From Zasmidium citrigriseum (taxonomy: Eukaryota > Ascomycota > Dothideomycetes > Mycosphaerellales > Mycosphaerellaceae), in the NCBI GenBank assembly GCA_002786025.1, contig NHNW01000006.1:868001-932000 (forward strand): a stretch of DNA of 64,000 bases, read 5' to 3'. This document shows positions 11,586 through 22,315 of the stretch, piece after piece. A program made the position numbers and the translations under genes. Positions within the stretch are counted from its first letter, which is position 1; every line of letters starts with the position of its first letter. The notes under the pieces were generated by a model. The model made no database searches and was not told the origin of the DNA. It saw only the letters and a list, made by a program, of their open reading frames with translations.

Positions 11586-12982
11586 ATGCCTCCACGAATA
11601 CAGCCCCATCGCGTGCAAATACCCTCATCAACACAATGCTTTCGCACAAGACCGGTAGAGCTCCGCCAATCATGCGAGCAAACTCGACAATACCGCCATC
11701 TCACCAAACCGCCTTATGTCAACCCTCGAATGAAGCGCCTGCGGCGTGACATGTACCAATGGCTTAATGGGCCTGGAAAAGTGTTCCGCGAGCCTCTACC
11801 GGGAAGCACGAACTACATGGCCGCTTATGATAAGAAGGGCAACCTAATACGAGGGAAGCGACAGAATGAAGGAGAGGAGCAGGCCGAGGAAGATGCCATT
11901 CCTGCAGAAATGGAGCCAGAGATCCGAAAGCAAGAGATCGAAGATGGACTGGACGAGCAGGAGATGCAGAAGCGATATGAAGAACGCGAGTTCGTGCGGC
12001 AGCGAAAAGCCGAGCGCGATGCGCGTGGTGGACTTCCGCGCGAGAGGCCCTACGATATGAGGCCTTATCCTCTCAACCAGAACTTCCGATCTCAGCCGGT
12101 ACTCAGCGAAGATCTGCGAGAGGTTATCTACCAGCAGGTGGTCGTCAATGGCGTCGATGTCTCGACAGTCAGTGCTGCTTTCAGTGTGGACACGCGACGT
12201 GTTGCTGCCGTGGTTCGACTCAAGACTATTGAGAAGCAATGGATCGAAGAGGTGAGTTCTCATCCATTTCCCTTCTCCCCCGATTCAATGATGATTTCAA
12301 TTCAAAAATCGATTAGTCTTTAAGACATCCACATGGTTACAAAATTTGCTTTGCGAGCCTCTCTGATATGACAAATCAACCTCAACTTGTTCGTCACATT
12401 GTTTCTGCGAATCTGAGGCTGACGATCAAACAGAAAAAGCCACTTGCGAAGCCTTACCAGGATGCAGTACTGGCAATGCTTCCGCAGACGCCGTATCGGC
12501 CCAACATTCCCGGGAAGATGGTCCCTCATGAAACCATCAACGATCTGCCTGTGCACCCGAAGACACGGCAACAAATCTTCTACCCGGTATCAGAATCGAG
12601 GCAGTTCACTCGTGAGGATGCAGCCAAGGCTTTTGACGAGACTTTACTGCCTGCGGATGAGCGTATTGCCCATCCAGAACTCATTGCCATCGAGAAGGAT
12701 ACCTTGGCCGGCTTGAGCCGGGAAGAGCGTTTCAAGCGACAGCAAGAACGTGATCGTCTGGCGGCTGAGGCCAAGGCTGAGCAGGAGTTGAAGCGGAAGC
12801 AGTGGGAGGAGCGAACGCAAAGGGTTGTGCCCGGACGACGATGGGACTTCAAGTTCCAAGACTTCAGTGCTGAGAAGGTCGGCAAGACTGGAAGGGCACG
12901 TAATGCTGTGGGTGTGCGCTATGGTATGCCACACGAAGACCGCAAGCGAGGCATGGTCAAGATTCCCACGAGTGTAGAGTGA
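11586..12982 (+). CDS. Mitochondrial small ribosomal subunit protein mS45 (Bot1/Mrps35 family)
   Basis: The exons are 11586-12251 and 12434-12982 (666 + 549 nt), giving 404 residues. The 182-nt intron has a GTGAGT donor and an AAACAG acceptor. The N-terminus is basic and Ser/Thr-rich with few acidic residues, like a mitochondrial presequence. The centre has the block LREVIYQQVVVNGVDVSTVS followed by a DTRRVAAVVRLKTIE helix and, across the splice, KPLAKPYQDAVLAMLPQTPY. This is the pattern of the fungal mitochondrial regulator / mS45 family. The C-terminal half is a long charged coiled coil. The protein belongs in the mitoribosomal small subunit and is needed for respiration in yeasts. Family assignment is by motif memory, not a search. 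Confidence 0.85.
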
Positions 12983-13241
12983 AGGATTGTATAAAGACCA
13001 GCATCAAGCACGTGCTGTGTATAGCATCAGACATTTACATTGTATCAGTATCGCCTGCAAACCCTGCACTCGATCATGTGTTCCTGCTTTTTCATCGCTT
13101 TTCTCATGCAGCTCGGTCCCAAATCAGTGAAATCACACGCCGGCAGCTCCCCACCTCACCCAACATTTCCCACCGACTTCTTCCACCCACTACACGCTCG
13201 CTTTACAGCCTGGCTTATGAAACCGCAACGGTAACTCGACC

Positions 13242-14240
13242 ATGGCCTCAATCCTCTTCTGGCTCCTCACAGCCACCACCGCCATCACCCTCACCGTCCA
13301 CACCCTCGTCTTCCTCGGCCGCAGCCTACAAATCCCCGCCCTCGAATTCTACGGCCGCTCAATCGCCTCCTTCTCCGCCCTCTTCATATGCGCCACCTAC
13401 GGCACCATCGCCTCCGCCTGCCTCAACATCGTCGGCTACGGCGGTCTAGGACAATGGACGACCGCGCGGAGTTTCAAGTGGATCATGCTGCTCTTCACCG
13501 GCGTGTGGTTTGAGATTCAGGATGAGAGGGACTGGTTGAATACTACAAGACCCGCGGTGTTTGTGGGGAATCATCAGACGGAGTTGGATGTTTTGTTCCT
13601 TGGGCATATTTTTCCCAAGTATTGCAGTGTTACCGCGAAGAAGAGTTTGAAATATGTGCCTTTCTTGGGGTGGTTTAGTATGTATATCCATGCCATGCCA
13701 TGCCATGCATTTGCATGGTAGTCTGAGGGTTGGATACTGATCATTGGTATAGTGGCACTGAGCAAGACTGTCTTCATTGAGCGCTCTTCTCGCGAGCAAG
13801 CCGTGGCTGCCTTCGCCAAAGCCGCTGAGCAGATGCACTCGGCCAAACAGTCTGTCTACATCTTCCCTGAGGGAACGAGGAGCTACTACGACCATCCGGA
13901 TATGCTGCCATTCAAGAAGGGCGCCTTTCACTTGGCTGTGCAGGCTCAGGTGCCAATTGTGCCTGTTGTGGTCGCCAACTACTCGAACGTCCTTAACATG
14001 AAGAAGAAATTCTTCCGACGTGGTGTCATTCCAGTGAAAGTGCTGGAACCGATCTCGACCAAGGAAAAGACGAAGGAGGACGTTGATGCACTGCTGGAGG
14101 AGACCCGAACGAAGATGGTGAAGGCATTGAAGGAGATCACCGTACAAGCAAGAGAAGATGGCATTGCATTGAAAGTAGAGGAAACCAGCGGAAAGATGGC
14201 CAATGGCGTTAGTACCGGCATTGACATTGCGAAGGCGTGA
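13242..14240 (+). CDS. 1-acyl-sn-glycerol-3-phosphate acyltransferase (PlsC/Slc1 type)
   Basis: The exons are 13242-13677 and 13753-14240, giving 307 residues; the intron uses GTATGT and GGTATAG. The product acylates lysophosphatidic acid to phosphatidic acid in glycerolipid synthesis, probably at the ER. The N-terminus has two hydrophobic segments. Motif I is NHQTELD (catalytic His and Asp), motif III is the FPEGTRS acceptor-binding box, and VPIVPVVV is the fourth acyltransferase motif. The length matches fungal Slc1 proteins. The C-terminal tail is hydrophilic. The intron contains a short CCATG tandem run. Confidence 0.93.
13688..13717. repeat. CCATG tandem run inside the acyltransferase intron
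   Basis: Four near-contiguous CCATG units are followed by a small ATGCATTTGCAT palindrome-like stretch within the 75-nt intron. It is a simple microsatellite-like feature with no sign of function. Confidence 0.6.
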
Positions 14241-14750
14241 GAGATATGGCCGAACTTTCGCGATGTGGATGTTGGCAAGCATACGGGAAAGTTGGCTGAA
14301 ATCTCACCAGCTAGAACCGGCCCCCAAAAAGCAATACGAGGAAGATGATGCGATTCGATACCACGGAAAAAGGCGTGCATCTGCGATTGATCTGGCAGCA
14401 AGATACCCTTTGAGCATATGAAGGCGTTGGGAGAACTCAGAGACCTGGGAAGGATACTCTGGTCGGGCTGTGTGGCTCACGTAGCCAAGCCTCTGCATGT
14501 GAAAGTGCTTCAGTCTCAACGACATATCTCGAAACGAACGAGTTCAACGCTCCGAGAATGGACTCTCAGACCTGCAGGATTGGGTGACGTCAGCGGCTAT
14601 TCGAGCTCTACTCTGCATTGCTTTCTTCTACCAAGAGTAAGAAGTATTCGCACCTGGTAGGTTGGGGAAGACAATTGTTTATGCGAGTCAGAACTTCTTC
14701 ACATCTCTCACACTCTCTTCCCGCCCCGTCTCGGGAGCTCAGCCATCTTC

Positions 14751-15828
14751 ATGTCGTCTAACAACAGAGATTCCACCGCCTCTTTCTCTCATCTCTCGAA
14801 TCGAGCCTCCACTACCTCAACTATAAGCAAGAAAGGCGAGCGAAAGGTCATCCTCATCACAGGCGCTACTGGCGGTACGTACTTCCAAACCCCGTTCCCA
14901 TCCAATGTATACTTACACCAACCGAGGCATCGGCCGCGCAACCTCCGTAGCCTTCGCCCGCACCGGCAAATACGACCTCGCCCTCCACTACAACACCGCC
15001 TCGGAAGAATCCCGGCACAAACTCCTCCACGCCATAAACGACGTCGTCTCCGCCGTAATCGACGTCGCCCTCTTCCAAGCCGACCTAGCCTCCTACACCG
15101 AAACCCGACGCCTCCACCGCGAAGTCGCGGACCAATTCGGCGGGATCGATGTCCTGTTCCTCAATGCCGGGTCCACAGGCGGTCTCTCAGGAGTGCAGAG
15201 TCTAGGGGAGGTGGAGATGGAGGTTTTCGAACAGACGTGGAGGGTTAATGCGGGGAGTCCGATTTTGCTGGCGAAGCTGTGTTTGCCGTATATGGAGAGT
15301 CAAGGGTGGGGGAGGGTGGTTTTTAATAGTAGTGTTGCGGCGTTGACGGGGGGTGTGGTGGGGCCGCATTATGCTAGTAGTAAGAGTGCGGTGCATGGGT
15401 TTGTGCATTGGTGAGTTGTTCTTCGATTTGTGAAAGGAGGGGAGGGCGTTTGGCTGATGACGAGGTGTAGGCTGGGAGGGAATGTGGCGAAGAAGGGTAT
15501 CACGGTTAATGCTGTTGCTCCGGCGTTGATTGCCGATACGGTTATGTTGCCTGGAGGTGATGGGGATGAGAAGGGGAAGAGTTTGGCTGAGAGTAAGTTT
15601 GATGCCCCCTTGCTTCGATGGTTTGACGTCGACCCGTCGAGGACTATTAACAGCACATGTCTTGTTCTGCCAAAAGCGGTCAATCGCTAACATTGATTTT
15701 CAACAGAAATTCCAGTGGGCAGACTGGGGCAGCCATCGGAAGTCGCTGAAACGGTGCTATGGCTGGCCAATGTTGGCTATGTGACGAGGAAGATCATAGG
15801 GGTTGATGGTGGTATGCATCCATACTGA
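14751..15828 (+). CDS. Classical short-chain dehydrogenase/reductase
   Basis: The exons are 14751-14874, 14927-15410, 15471-15592 and 15707-15828 (852 nt, 283 residues). All introns are GT-AG with GTACGT, GTGAGT and GTAAGT donors. The Rossmann motif TGATGGIGRA spans the first splice. The NAG motif (FLNAGSTGG), the catalytic Ser in FNSSVAALTG and the YASSK active site are present. The C-terminus has VGRLGQPSEVAETVLWLAN and a terminal GVDGGMHPY, as in FabG-like 3-oxoacyl reductases and related alcohol or sugar dehydrogenases. The first 30 residues are Ser/Thr-rich and precede the fold. The cofactor is probably NADP(H). The substrate cannot be told. Confidence 0.9.
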
Positions 15829-16435
15829 ATCGAAGGACAATGTTTCCTTGTCATTTCCGATAGTATAGATCGAATAAATAAAGGGTCTCGTCCTTCGTTA
15901 ATCGATGCTTTTTTGCGCTTGGTAGACAGCCTGCATTCTTTCCTCAGCCTTTCCTCCAGCCTTGACATCGGGATGCTCATAAACGCTTTCAGTGTAAACT
16001 ATGCTTCACGCAGTACCTATCATGCTTAATTGTTGTTGTTCTTCGGCGCCTTGCTTGTCTTCGTGAGGCTTAACTGTGAGGGAACGTTGCAAGATGCAAG
16101 TAGAACGGTTCGTCTTTGTCCATTCCGCAGGTTAAGCATACAATGTCCGTTTTATCAATCACTTCACATGTTGCGAAAAACGTGCTACCCCCAGATGAAC
16201 ATATCAGATGCAAAAAGATAGTATATATCAAATCCGTGCGCTCGTTCGAACGTTCCCGACCAGCTCTCCCTCCGCCGATGCCAAAAAATACCTCAAACCC
16301 TTTATTCCGTCCACAATTTACACCTATATCGACCGATCACCTCAACATATCATATCCTATAAAAAGTGTTGTAGGACTCGAGTCCAAAAAGCAAAAAAGG
16401 AAGGTGATAGAGGAGGCCTCATAGAGCACGCTCGA
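15829..16435. other. Intergenic, A/T-richer, nothing recognised
   Basis: This contains the 3' end of the SDR gene. An A6 run at 16393-16398 reads as T6 on the minus strand, 38 nt past the tRNA-like gene, and could be its RNA polymerase III terminator. No coding frame is supported. Confidence 0.45.
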
Positions 16436-16574
16436 TGAACCTGACCCGATTTGAACTGGATTTGACGTTAGAACAGGCGAGGAGAAGATAATGTCTCGTG
16501 GCGACATACCGGATGACCTTCTGGAAACTCCAGGAGAACTGGAATCAGACGCGCTACCGCTGCGCCACAGCTAG
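16436..16574 (-). tRNA. tRNA-Trp(CCA)-like gene, degenerate, with an intron-like split in the T arm
   Basis: On the minus strand a canonical A box / D arm (TGGCGCAGCGGTAGCGC) is followed by an anticodon loop with CCA and a short insert at the usual tRNA intron site. Next come a variable loop AGGTC and T-stem ATCCG. A 54-nt segment then intervenes, starting GTATGT, containing TTCTAACG and ending CCAG. After it the sequence resumes TTCAAAT CGGGT, so removal of the segment restores a 5-bp T stem and 7-nt loop. A T6 terminator follows. The weaknesses are that only about four of seven acceptor pairs form and the anticodon stem has an A-C mismatch. It is probably a decaying or pseudo-tRNA. Confidence 0.45.
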
Positions 16575-17690
16575 AACGTTGTTAGACTCATTAATTGCCA
16601 GGTCGGGTGGATCTGGAGAGCTGACTTACGTCCAAGATTGGTTGCGGTTATTAGTCATGGGATTTCTATTGTGTTTATGTAGCTTTAATGCAGTCTCGCC
16701 GAAGTAGGACCATAAACAAAATGTCTACGTTGGAGTCTTCGGTTGTTCAATGGCAATGTGATTGAGTACGAACCTTGGCCAGCAAGTCCCAGATGAGTAT
16801 GTCGATGGGAATGTAGGTCTTAATGGCGATTCTTTTGTCATCGGTACAACGACGAGAACAAACAAGGCAAAAATTACCACGAACAAGCATTGTATCGAAG
16901 AGACAGTCCAAAAGAGCCTCTGTGTTATTAAATGTATATGTGTGATGGAGGACTGAGGACCAATTCGTTTAGGAAGACAAAAATTCTGAAAAGGTAGAAA
17001 GGAAAATTCTTCCCTCATCTAGGCCGTGGCCAAAGTACTCCGTCCGGTCAAGTCGCCTATGCGACTGCAGATCTCCTCTTGATCCCTTACATAGTAGGGA
17101 AATGGTGTCTCCTTTCATGGTGTTCATCTGGTAGACGATGTCCTGCTGGTGCCTTGCTCTGTCGAAAGCCGACGGGTGGAAAGGCGATGGCAGCAGGCCG
17201 AGCTGCGTGACAGCCCCGCCTTGGTTTGTACAGCCAACACTGTAGCATTGAGCCAGTTTCCAGGCTGGCGAAGGGGCTAGAAGACCCGAGGTACTTTCCA
17301 TCGATGGTCTCCGCATATCATTAGCCGGCGGATTGAATTCTCCACGAGCAAGCCAGAGCGGGTCTCTGCAGCGCCATGATTCGAGTGCGTAGGAGTCTCC
17401 AGAAAACCATACTTCCCAAGTCGGCGAGAGCCTGTGGTCGATCCGGCATTTTCGCCGCGGATATTCTGCCACCGCCTTGGTCGTTGGTCGCGAGATTTGC
17501 GATGACTCGATTGCATCCTGGTGCGACACAGAGGATGACCCTGTCGACTCTGGAAAGCGATTCAAGGGCTCCAGATGCACATCCCCAATGGCCTAGAGTC
17601 TTGATGAGATCACTGATACGGCCTGATAGATTGTGTGCTGTAGCACCGTCATGTCCTCGATAACGTGGGTATCGACAAGTCAACATTCGA
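16575..17690. other. Interval with one unsupported 203-codon minus-strand frame
   Basis: A minus-strand frame at 16969-17580 is long for chance, but it has no domain, signal or family resemblance. It lies just downstream of the Pfa5 stop and may be 3' untranslated sequence. Other frames overlap it on both strands. I do not call a gene. Confidence 0.4.
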
Positions 17691-19301
17691 TCAATAGACA
17701 TCAGCAGTCTTCTCCTGCCTGGTTCTCCGGCGCCACTCGTTTCGTATCCGTCTCGCTTCCTTCTCACTAACCCATCCATCCGGACGCTCCCCGTTCTGCC
17801 AGCCATGATCCAGTCGCCTTCGACGCTTTCGACTGTGTCCTGAACTAGACCTCCGAGTCTTCCCCTCAGAGCTCTCTGGTCTTATCAGTCCAGCATCGAC
17901 GAGCAAGAGCTCGAACTCGGGTCCGAGCGGGAACTCCGACACCATGGAAGAATGATCGCAGCATGGCGAGTGCTTCAGTGGAATGAGCCATTCGTGCACG
18001 CTGTTGCCAAATACTGCTGTGAAGTTTCGGTATGCGCTGCCCAGATTCCATGGGTTCAGACCGGATGGTGTTTGAAGAATAGCAAAAGTCCTACGCTCTG
18101 GTGCTGGGAGTGGAGGTCGATCTGTGGGTAGATGAAGAGGGTATGAGATGGTGCCCTTCCAGATCTTTGACCTGGTGGGAGAGTCGGAGCTTGGAGGCTG
18201 AGGCCGTCTTGGTGGGCGTGGCTGTCGGCTGAAATAGTTCACATGCGATGGATCGTCAAGCTCGGAGGTCAACGGCCTTTCGCTGTCGTTGTCGTCCGGA
18301 GTAGACAGTTTCGCTGGTGGTGGAGGGGCTAGAGGATCTGTTTGGAGTTCGGGTGGCAGAATGACAGCCAAATACATCCTTCTGGGGATACCTTCGATAG
18401 ACGTAGTGTTCTGAAACACCATCCATAGACTGTTGATCACCATGCCCGTGGTAAAGAGCAGGAAGAAGCCAGCCAAAGCAAGCACCACAAACCAGTGCAC
18501 CGAGCCTGTGTACTTCGACACAAAATATCCGAATACTGTCGTAAGGTAACACGTGAGAATCATCGTGTAGAAAAGAAACTGAATGAAAAATTTAAAGGCC
18601 CGTTCGCCAACAACACCTCCCACCCAAGGACAGAAGTGATCCATCTTCCTCGTGCATCGTCCAACATCTTGGCTGTGGTGAGTTCGGTCCGGCTTCCAGT
18701 TGCGGCAGTATTCGCAATAGATCGGCATGCCATTGGGATCGCAGACGAAGACGTCGCGGGTCCAGAAGTTCTCAATGCCAGGCGGAGGCTCGCTAAGCCG
18801 TCGTTCTTCTTCCGGCCCTCGCGGGATGTAGCCGGGATCTCTCAAGACGACCAGAAGGAGCCGAAGCCATGTGGTGGCGACTGGAATAAGAAGTACAAAG
18901 TAGACGATTGGTATGGCAATACCCGTTGTTATTCGTTTGGGTGTCTTCTCGTTCGGAGGATTGATTAGATAGCTGATGCTCAGTGGATCGACAACGGCCC
19001 AACTGGCGTAGGCAACGATGGCCACGAGAAACGCCGGAATGAAGCGGGCGGTCCAGAGAGACGCCTTGATGGAGGCGTTGCTGCGTTGGCTCATGGCCAC
19101 GACCGCAATGGCCGACAGCCTGGTGGAAGGTGGTGATGTAGGAGTAAGCGCATCGCTGGCAAGCGACGATGATGTTTTCAACGCCGGCCTCGCCAGCGCG
19201 TCGTTTGGTGGCGGGGAGCGGTCGAAGCTGCCATCCTTGCTAGCTCCGGCAACTGGAAAGCTTAACTTGCCGACTTCATGTGCAGTTGAGCAATTGCACA
19301 A
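17691..19301 (-). CDS. PFA5: Palmitoyltransferase Pfa5 (DHHC-family, DHFC variant)
   Basis: This is a single exon of 536 residues encoding a protein S-acyltransferase that moves palmitate to Cys of target proteins at internal membranes. The order is two TM segments near residues 85-150, the Cys-rich domain around residues 195-235 and two more TMs, then a long Pro/Ser/Arg-rich cytosolic tail. In the catalytic box the usual DHHC is DHFC (KMDHFCPWVGG), and several zinc-binding Cys are replaced, as in KPDRTHHSQDVGRC. I recall the same pattern in fungal Pfa5 orthologues, so it is probably normal for this branch and not damage. Translation could also start at MSQRSNASIK, about 70 residues in, since the leader before it looks unlike the family. 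Confidence 0.88.
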   Translation of the reverse strand: MCNCSTAHEVGKLSFPVAGASKDGSFDRSPPPNDALARPALKTSSSLASDALTPTSPPSTRLSAIAVVAMSQRSNASIKASLWTARFIPAFLVAIVAYASWAVVDPLSISYLINPPNEKTPKRITTGIAIPIVYFVLLIPVATTWLRLLLVVLRDPGYIPRGPEEERRLSEPPPGIENFWTRDVFVCDPNGMPIYCEYCRNWKPDRTHHSQDVGRCTRKMDHFCPWVGGVVGERAFKFFIQFLFYTMILTCYLTTVFGYFVSKYTGSVHWFVVLALAGFFLLFTTGMVINSLWMVFQNTTSIEGIPRRMYLAVILPPELQTDPLAPPPPAKLSTPDDNDSERPLTSELDDPSHVNYFSRQPRPPRRPQPPSSDSPTRSKIWKGTISYPLHLPTDRPPLPAPERRTFAILQTPSGLNPWNLGSAYRNFTAVFGNSVHEWLIPLKHSPCCDHSSMVSEFPLGPEFELLLVDAGLIRPESSEGKTRRSSSGHSRKRRRRLDHGWQNGERPDGWVSEKEARRIRNEWRRRTRQEKTADVY

Positions 19302-19902
19302 ACTGGAACATGCATCAAAAACACCATCAGAATGTTCTTATTTTCTCGCTAGCGCTATCATTCATGAGCTGCACCGTTATCAGAGACGTCTGAGCCCACG
19401 ACCACGAACGACATCATCCTGCAAGTCTCAAATCGATTGGGTTATTCTGTGCAAGGTCGAGCCTCCTCAAAAGGAACACAATACTTCAGAATCATCTGAC
19501 GAATAGGAGTATAATCAATCATCAGGGCAGGTTTGCGTACCTTTGTTGATACATGCTTGAATCCATCATTCGCAAAGGCGCATGCTTGTGCCGTAACTTC
19601 GCACTTCTACCAGATTCTCCCCAGCACGCTCGATCAAACATACTTCCAGATATTACATGTCCTTCAAAGAGAACCATGCTGCCTTAACCACTGTCTCAAT
19701 CTCATCAAAGCTATGTTGTCTTTCATTTCATGCATGTCAGGCAACACGTTCCCTCATCCAGCATATCATGGCTGATAAAAGGCTGGGCGTGTACGATTCC
19801 TATTCTCATTTCTCTCAAACGCTAAAGGCTCCCAACTCAACAATTACCGAGCCCTTCACCTCGCTTTCCAGTCTTCAAATACATACGACACTTCTTTTCA
19901 TC
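19302..19902. other. Divergent promoter interval
   Basis: This is shared upstream DNA of Pfa5 (minus) and the tail-anchored protein (plus). An open frame continues upstream of 19903 in phase with the latter to 19657, but its content looks non-coding. Confidence 0.45.
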
Positions 19903-20679
19903 ATGGCATTTCAAACTATGAAACAGATTGCCGATGCGAAGCAACAGACAGATACGAACGCCTCATCGGCTCATCCATCATTCTCATCAGTATCTCAGAT
20001 CGGAACATCACACCGTGCCGGCAAGGAGTCAGAGAAGCTCCAGCAACAAGAAGAATGTTCTGTCACATCAGACGCTATGACCGACGACTCCACGGATAAG
20101 AAACCCAAAGCCAAACCCTCAGTCATCCCATCCAGAAGAGCACACAACAAGAAACACCAGCATTTCAAAATTGAACCCAAGAAGACCAGTTCCACGATCG
20201 GAGTCGCCGGAGCAAGCTCCACTGAAGGAGACCTGCAGGCCACGACGGAAGCCCTCGAGCGGGAGAAGAGCGAGAACGTGAAATTCCGGAGTTTGATCTC
20301 ACAGTTGGACGATATAGACGCCATTATCGATGCTATGGAGGAGTCTGGTCCATTCAACAGTGCTACCATGCTCAAAGAAGGCCACCGCGAAGAAGGAAGG
20401 GTCGGTTTGGGGAAAGGCAAAGTAGCTGAAGAGATGGCCGAGCTTATCGATCCCGATGAGACTGAGACCGAGGAAGTTCCAGTGGAGGAGATGTGTCAAG
20501 ATCGCAGCGAGCAGGATCGTAAGGAAGAAGTGTACAGAGAGATGAATTTGTGTAGGATCCACATTGCCCGCCTTCAGCAGGAAGTACGCGAGAAGTGTGT
20601 GGAGGGAGAAGAGATGACCAAGTTGGCGTGGACTTGCTTCTTCATGTTTGTCGCTGCAGTTGCTTGGATCATGGCTTGA
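19903..20679 (+). CDS. Putative tail-anchored coiled-coil protein
   Basis: From the ATG at 19903 there are 258 residues without introns. In-frame ATGs at 19657 and 19768 would extend it, but the added sequence looks unlike coding sequence. The first third is Ser/Thr/Lys-rich and probably disordered, followed by a Lys/His-rich patch. Two charged heptad-rich stretches are probable coiled coils, the second running through EVYREMNLCRIHIARLQQEV. The protein ends in one hydrophobic segment (WTCFFMFVAAVAWIMA) with nothing after it, the layout of a C-terminally anchored membrane protein. No family is recognised. The single TM at the extreme C-terminus is seen directly; ER or mitochondrial location is inference. 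Confidence 0.6.
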   Translation: MAFQTMKQIADAKQQTDTNASSAHPSFSSVSQIGTSHRAGKESEKLQQQEECSVTSDAMTDDSTDKKPKAKPSVIPSRRAHNKKHQHFKIEPKKTSSTIGVAGASSTEGDLQATTEALEREKSENVKFRSLISQLDDIDAIIDAMEESGPFNSATMLKEGHREEGRVGLGKGKVAEEMAELIDPDETETEEVPVEEMCQDRSEQDRKEEVYREMNLCRIHIARLQQEVREKCVEGEEMTKLAWTCFFMFVAAVAWIMA

Positions 20680-20821
20680 GGTCGTTGTTTTATTTAGCAA
20701 GGATTGTTAGACGCGTGTAGCCATCGTTGGTCGACAAGATGCTAGAGTCGATTTATTGAACAAGGGGTTTGGAGAGAGTATTTCGAGCAACGGGGTATGG
20801 TTTTCTGCAATATAAATTTCC

Positions 20822-22315
20822 TCATGACGTCTCAAACACCAGCGATACGCCATCATCACCTGCCGTAACAACTCTCTTCCCACCACCTCCTTGCACGAAA
20901 CCAAGGATACCGCCGCCTTCACCGCCGCCCCTATGACCTTTCCATTCTCCTAGGAAGCCTTGTGCAGCTGCTGCAGTACCTCCTCGTACGTCCCATCTAC
21001 GCACTACTCCATCGTTGCCACACGTGGTGAGCACATGATTGCGTGGATTCGGCGTACCAAGAGGCGTCTTGACAAATTCGACCTTGATCACTGCTTCCTC
21101 CTCGTGGGCTTCTTTGATATGCCGCCGTACAGCGAAGTTGTGTGCGGCGTCGAAGAGTGCTATTGAGCCGTCCACGCTGCCGGCTGCGAGTAATGTGAGT
21201 GGCGGCTGGCTGAAGTCGAGGGTCTCAACTCCATCGCTCTGGGCTTGAAGACTCGCCAGAATCTGACCTGACTGACCAGCCGATGCTGGACTACTCGCTT
21301 GCTTTCCACCTCCTGCTTTTGACTTCGCTCCAGCACCTTTGGCACCTGCTGTGCTGTTTGCTGCTGATAGTCGTGGGAGACCAACGACTCGAATTTGTCC
21401 CTCAGCACCTCCAACTGCAACAATGCCACCTCCAGGCGAGACCGCAGCACTGTATAGACCACCATCCACTCTGAATCTCTCGTCCTCCCCAGTCAGCCCA
21501 ATCACAGCCTGTCCGCCATTGGGATCGACGACGCCAGCTGCTGCGGCATCGCCGAAAACGTCCCATACGTATAAACTACTGTCTTCAGCGACAGTCGCAA
21601 GCAGCTTTCCATCGGGAGTCCAAGCGCCAGCCGTGCAAGAAGCTTGGTGTAGGAAGAAAGTCTGGACAATGACGAGAGGGTTCGATTGATCCGGCTCGTT
21701 GATCGTGTAAATCCAGACTGACCCATCACTGGCACCAAATGCGAATGTGTCTGCGTACGCCGGATTTGGACAAGGCAGTATCCAGTTGATCTCCTCAACT
21801 TCCTTCACCGAGCCGATTAATTTTGAAGGCTTCGAAGCGGTGGGCGTTGTGTACACATTCAGTTTCCCAGCAAGTGTTCCAGTAGCAATATACTCGCCCT
21901 GCGGTAGAGTAAAGCAAATCGCATTGACACTCTCATCCTGCTCTTCCAACTTCGCAATAACCTCCTGACCTTTCCGCTCCCGAGGCTGAGGATCCGTCTC
22001 GTAACTTGCCGGTAGCACTGGTCCCTCCGGTGGCGTAGTATCCCAAACGTATGCGATATCATCTCCACCTCCTGTCGCGACAATCTCAGGTCGCGTCGGG
22101 TGTTGTGCTATGCAGAATATGCTGTCCTTGTGTGTGTCAAAATGCGCCGCGCTATCGTTCTGGAGCTGAATCTCTTCTATCGTCGTATCTTCCTCGTCGC
22201 CTGAGTCCATTGCCGCATCTTCGCCTTCTTCGACAATCTCTTCTGCCTCGTCGGGATCGAGCATTGCTTCATCTTCGTGATGTTCTTGCTGCTGTGGGGG
22301 TCCTTGGTCCGCCAT
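20822..22315 (-). CDS. SQT1: Ribosome assembly WD40 protein Sqt1 (AAMP family)
   Basis: This is a single exon of 497 residues. A very acidic N-terminus (residues 10-50) leads into a WD40 propeller that begins DSAAHFDTHKDSIFCIAQHP and contains TGGGDDIAYVWDT, the typical first blade of AAMP/Sqt1 proteins. Further blades follow (SLYVWDVFGD, DGSIALFD, GVVRRWDVRGG), and the sequence ends DDGVSLVFETS. The yeast protein is the dedicated chaperone that binds nascent Rpl10 (uL16) and delivers it to late 60S particles. There is a low-complexity Ala/Gly insert between blades near residue 330. It is convergent with the tail-anchored gene, 142 bp apart. Confidence 0.9.
   Translation of the reverse strand: MADQGPPQQQEHHEDEAMLDPDEAEEIVEEGEDAAMDSGDEEDTTIEEIQLQNDSAAHFDTHKDSIFCIAQHPTRPEIVATGGGDDIAYVWDTTPPEGPVLPASYETDPQPRERKGQEVIAKLEEQDESVNAICFTLPQGEYIATGTLAGKLNVYTTPTASKPSKLIGSVKEVEEINWILPCPNPAYADTFAFGASDGSVWIYTINEPDQSNPLVIVQTFFLHQASCTAGAWTPDGKLLATVAEDSSLYVWDVFGDAAAAGVVDPNGGQAVIGLTGEDERFRVDGGLYSAAVSPGGGIVAVGGAEGQIRVVGLPRLSAANSTAGAKGAGAKSKAGGGKQASSPASAGQSGQILASLQAQSDGVETLDFSQPPLTLLAAGSVDGSIALFDAAHNFAVRRHIKEAHEEEAVIKVEFVKTPLGTPNPRNHVLTTCGNDGVVRRWDVRGGTAAAAQGFLGEWKGHRGGGEGGGILGFVQGGGGKRVVTAGDDGVSLVFETS

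Noticed and set aside
13688..13717. CCATG run as a regulatory site
   Set aside because: It lies inside a small intron, is a simple repeat, and nothing suggests it does more than fill the intron.
16969..17580. A 203-codon minus-strand frame downstream of PFA5
   Set aside because: No family, signal or conserved-looking motif; it overlaps several frames on both strands and fits a 3' flank.
17691..19301. Loss of the DHHC catalytic box in the palmitoyltransferase
   Set aside because: DHFC and the reduced Cys set match my recollection of Pfa5 orthologues, so it is probably a family trait and not a lesion.
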